5,264 bases of DNA from NCBI GenBank assembly GCA_030672225.1, contig DAOVGW010000041.1, positions 1 through 5,264 of the forward strand, read 5' to 3'. Source of the stretch: Dehalococcoidales bacterium. Lineage in GTDB: Bacteria; Chloroflexota; Dehalococcoidia; Dehalococcoidales; ARS1013. The translations under genes were made by a program, and so were the position numbers. This document shows, piece by piece, positions 4,132 to 5,264 of this stretch; positions within the stretch are counted from its first letter, which is position 1, and every line of letters starts with the position of its first letter. A model generated the notes under the pieces. That model searched no databases and had not been told where the DNA came from. It worked only from the letters and a program-made list of their open reading frames with translations.

Positions 4132-5264
4132 GTGGAGCCAATAGCAATTGCGATTCTATCTGGTGTTTTAGGCCTGGCAGTAGCCGCCTTCATGGCCTAC
4201 TATGTGCTCAAGCAATCTCAGGGCTCGGAGAGAATAAGGGAGGTATCAGCCGCCATTAAAGAGGGCGCCCTGGCTTTTTTGGGCCGGGAGTACCGGGTAC
4301 TGGCTATATTTGTGGTAGCAGTAACCATCATCCTGGGGGTAGTGCCTGCTCTCGGCTGGTGGGTAGCCCTGGCCTTTGTCTTTGGTGCCGTTTGTTCCGG
4401 TCTGGCTGGCTTTGTTGGCATGAGCATTGCCATAAGAGCCAACTCCAGAACTGCTGCTGCTGTCCAGAAGAGCCTAAATCATGGGCTCAGGGTTTCTTTT
4501 CGCAGTGGTGCCGTAATGGGAATGTGTGTCGTCGGCATTGGCATCATCGGTTTAAGTATTCTCTATTTAGTCTTTGGTAATAACCCTGAATTCCTTACGA
4601 TTATCCCCGGCTTTGGTTTTGGCGCCTCCTCGGTAGCCATATTTGCCCGGGTTGGTGGCGGTATCTACACCAAGGCGGCTGATACCGGGGCTGATATAGT
4701 GGGTAAGGTTGAGAAGGGAATTCCTGAGGATGACCCCAGAAATGCCGCCGTCATCGCCGATTTCGTGGGTGACAATGTCGGTGATGTCGCCGGCATGGGC
4801 GCTGACCTGTTTGAGTCCTACGTTGATTCAATTATTGCCACCATGACACTGGGAATGATAGCCGCCATCGCCGCTAAAAATCACCTGGGCATACTCTTGG
4901 TTCCTGACGAAGCTACCGCCTGGTTTCTACCTCTGTTGGTCGCCGCCGGCGGTATCATAGCCTCTATCATCGGCATCTTCTTGGTCAGGGTCGGGGAAAA
5001 GCTGGAGATGGGAGCACTATTAAATGCCCTGCGCCGGGGTACCTTCTCCGCCTCAATTCTGACTGCTATCTTCTCCTTTCTGGCGGTTTATTTTCTTAAA
5101 GCCGATATCGGCATCTTCTGGGCAATTCTGGTTGGTCTTTCGGCCGGTGTCCTGATTGGCGAAAGCACCAACTTCTTTACCTCCTATGCCTACAAGCCAA
5201 CCCTGCGCATCTCAGAGGCATCCCAGACCGGCGCCGGAACAACCATTGTCAGCGGCTTTGCCAA
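4132..5264 (+). CDS. hppA: Membrane-integral cation-pumping pyrophosphatase, N-terminal half, partial at right edge
   Basis: Membrane pyrophosphatases hydrolyse PPi and pump H+ or Na+ out across the cytoplasmic membrane. The frame stays open from GTG 4132 to the window end, giving 377 residues, about half of the usual 650-750. The first membrane helix is about residues 4-26, followed by the conserved cytosolic segment IREVSAAIKEGALAFLGREY at 35-54. Further hydrophobic helices lie at about 56-101, 124-148 and 155-173. The PPi/Mg-binding segment begins with GGGIYTKAADTGADIVGKVE at 175-194, then IPEDDPRN at 197-204, DFVGDNVGD at 210-218, and GMGADLFESY at 221-230. The usual DVGAD is DTGAD, and the usual DNVGDNVGD has Phe at 211. 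More helices follow, then YKPTLRISEASQTGAGTTIVSG at 354-375. Glu228 in FESY occupies the ion-gate position seen in Na+-pumps and K+-independent H+-pumps. The residues that set K+ dependence are off the window, so ion type is unresolved. A good Shine-Dalgarno fixes the start. Confidence 0.95.
   Translation, partial: MEPIAIAILSGVLGLAVAAFMAYYVLKQSQGSERIREVSAAIKEGALAFLGREYRVLAIFVVAVTIILGVVPALGWWVALAFVFGAVCSGLAGFVGMSIAIRANSRTAAAVQKSLNHGLRVSFRSGAVMGMCVVGIGIIGLSILYLVFGNNPEFLTIIPGFGFGASSVAIFARVGGGIYTKAADTGADIVGKVEKGIPEDDPRNAAVIADFVGDNVGDVAGMGADLFESYVDSIIATMTLGMIAAIAAKNHLGILLVPDEATAWFLPLLVAAGGIIASIIGIFLVRVGEKLEMGALLNALRRGTFSASILTAIFSFLAVYFLKADIGIFWAILVGLSAGVLIGESTNFFTSYAYKPTLRISEASQTGAGTTIVSGFA

Noticed and set aside
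4218..4580. Minus-strand (4218-4442) and plus-strand (4359-4580) open frames at the start of hppA
   Set aside because: The frame of hppA (from 4132) carries the unmistakable membrane pyrophosphatase sequence. The other two translations are shadows, rich in Thr/Ala/Arg or Cys/Trp.
1..5264. Novel defence, mobile or other multi-gene system
   Set aside because: Every gene seen belongs to a recognisable housekeeping family. I found no transposase, integrase, tandem repeats, CRISPR-like spacing, att-like duplications or composition shift.

Overview
The window looks like an ordinary bacterial housekeeping region. The best taxonomic guess is Chloroflexota, probably a Dehalococcoidia-like lineage. 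This is an inference from three things: an R3H-domain protein end placed before thymidylate kinase, a ThiD2-ThiE fusion protein, and a membrane pyrophosphatase. Base composition is moderate by eye, with no obvious shift between genes. All genes are on the + strand. I see no mobile element, CRISPR array, tRNA or rRNA, and no stretch over 300 bases without a gene.

Layout. Bases 1-225 hold the C-terminal end of an R3H-domain protein, probably a Ycf45/SpoIIIAA-like ATPase. Next comes a tightly packed group: tmk (dTMP kinase), mnmA (tRNA U34 2-thiolase), rnhB (RNase HII) and a YraN/UPF0102 nuclease-fold protein. tmk-mnmA and rnhB-yraN share ATGA stop/start overlaps. mnmA and rnhB are separated by only a Shine-Dalgarno sequence, which suggests one operon with translational coupling. 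A 75-base gap (2945-3019) carries a possible promoter and a near-perfect palindrome. It is followed by a two-domain ThiD2-ThiE thiamine synthesis protein. A 47-base gap with a 9-bp inverted repeat leads to the first 377 codons of a membrane-integral pyrophosphatase (hppA), which runs off the right edge.

How the genes fit together. The first group serves nucleic acid upkeep: dTTP supply, tRNA wobble modification, removal of RNA from DNA, and a YraN protein of uncertain role. ThiD2-ThiE joins the pyrimidine and thiazole halves of thiamine and releases pyrophosphate. HppA uses pyrophosphate to pump cations. A direct functional link between those last two is speculative.

I did not find a new multi-gene system. 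The most notable points are: rnhB has no ATG/GTG/TTG start upstream of its catalytic DEAGRG motif; the thiE gap combines a palindrome with a promoter-like sequence but shows no TPP riboswitch; a hairpin spans the thiE stop codon; MnmA has a CxxC form of its active-site loop; and HppA carries a Glu that bears on its ion specificity.
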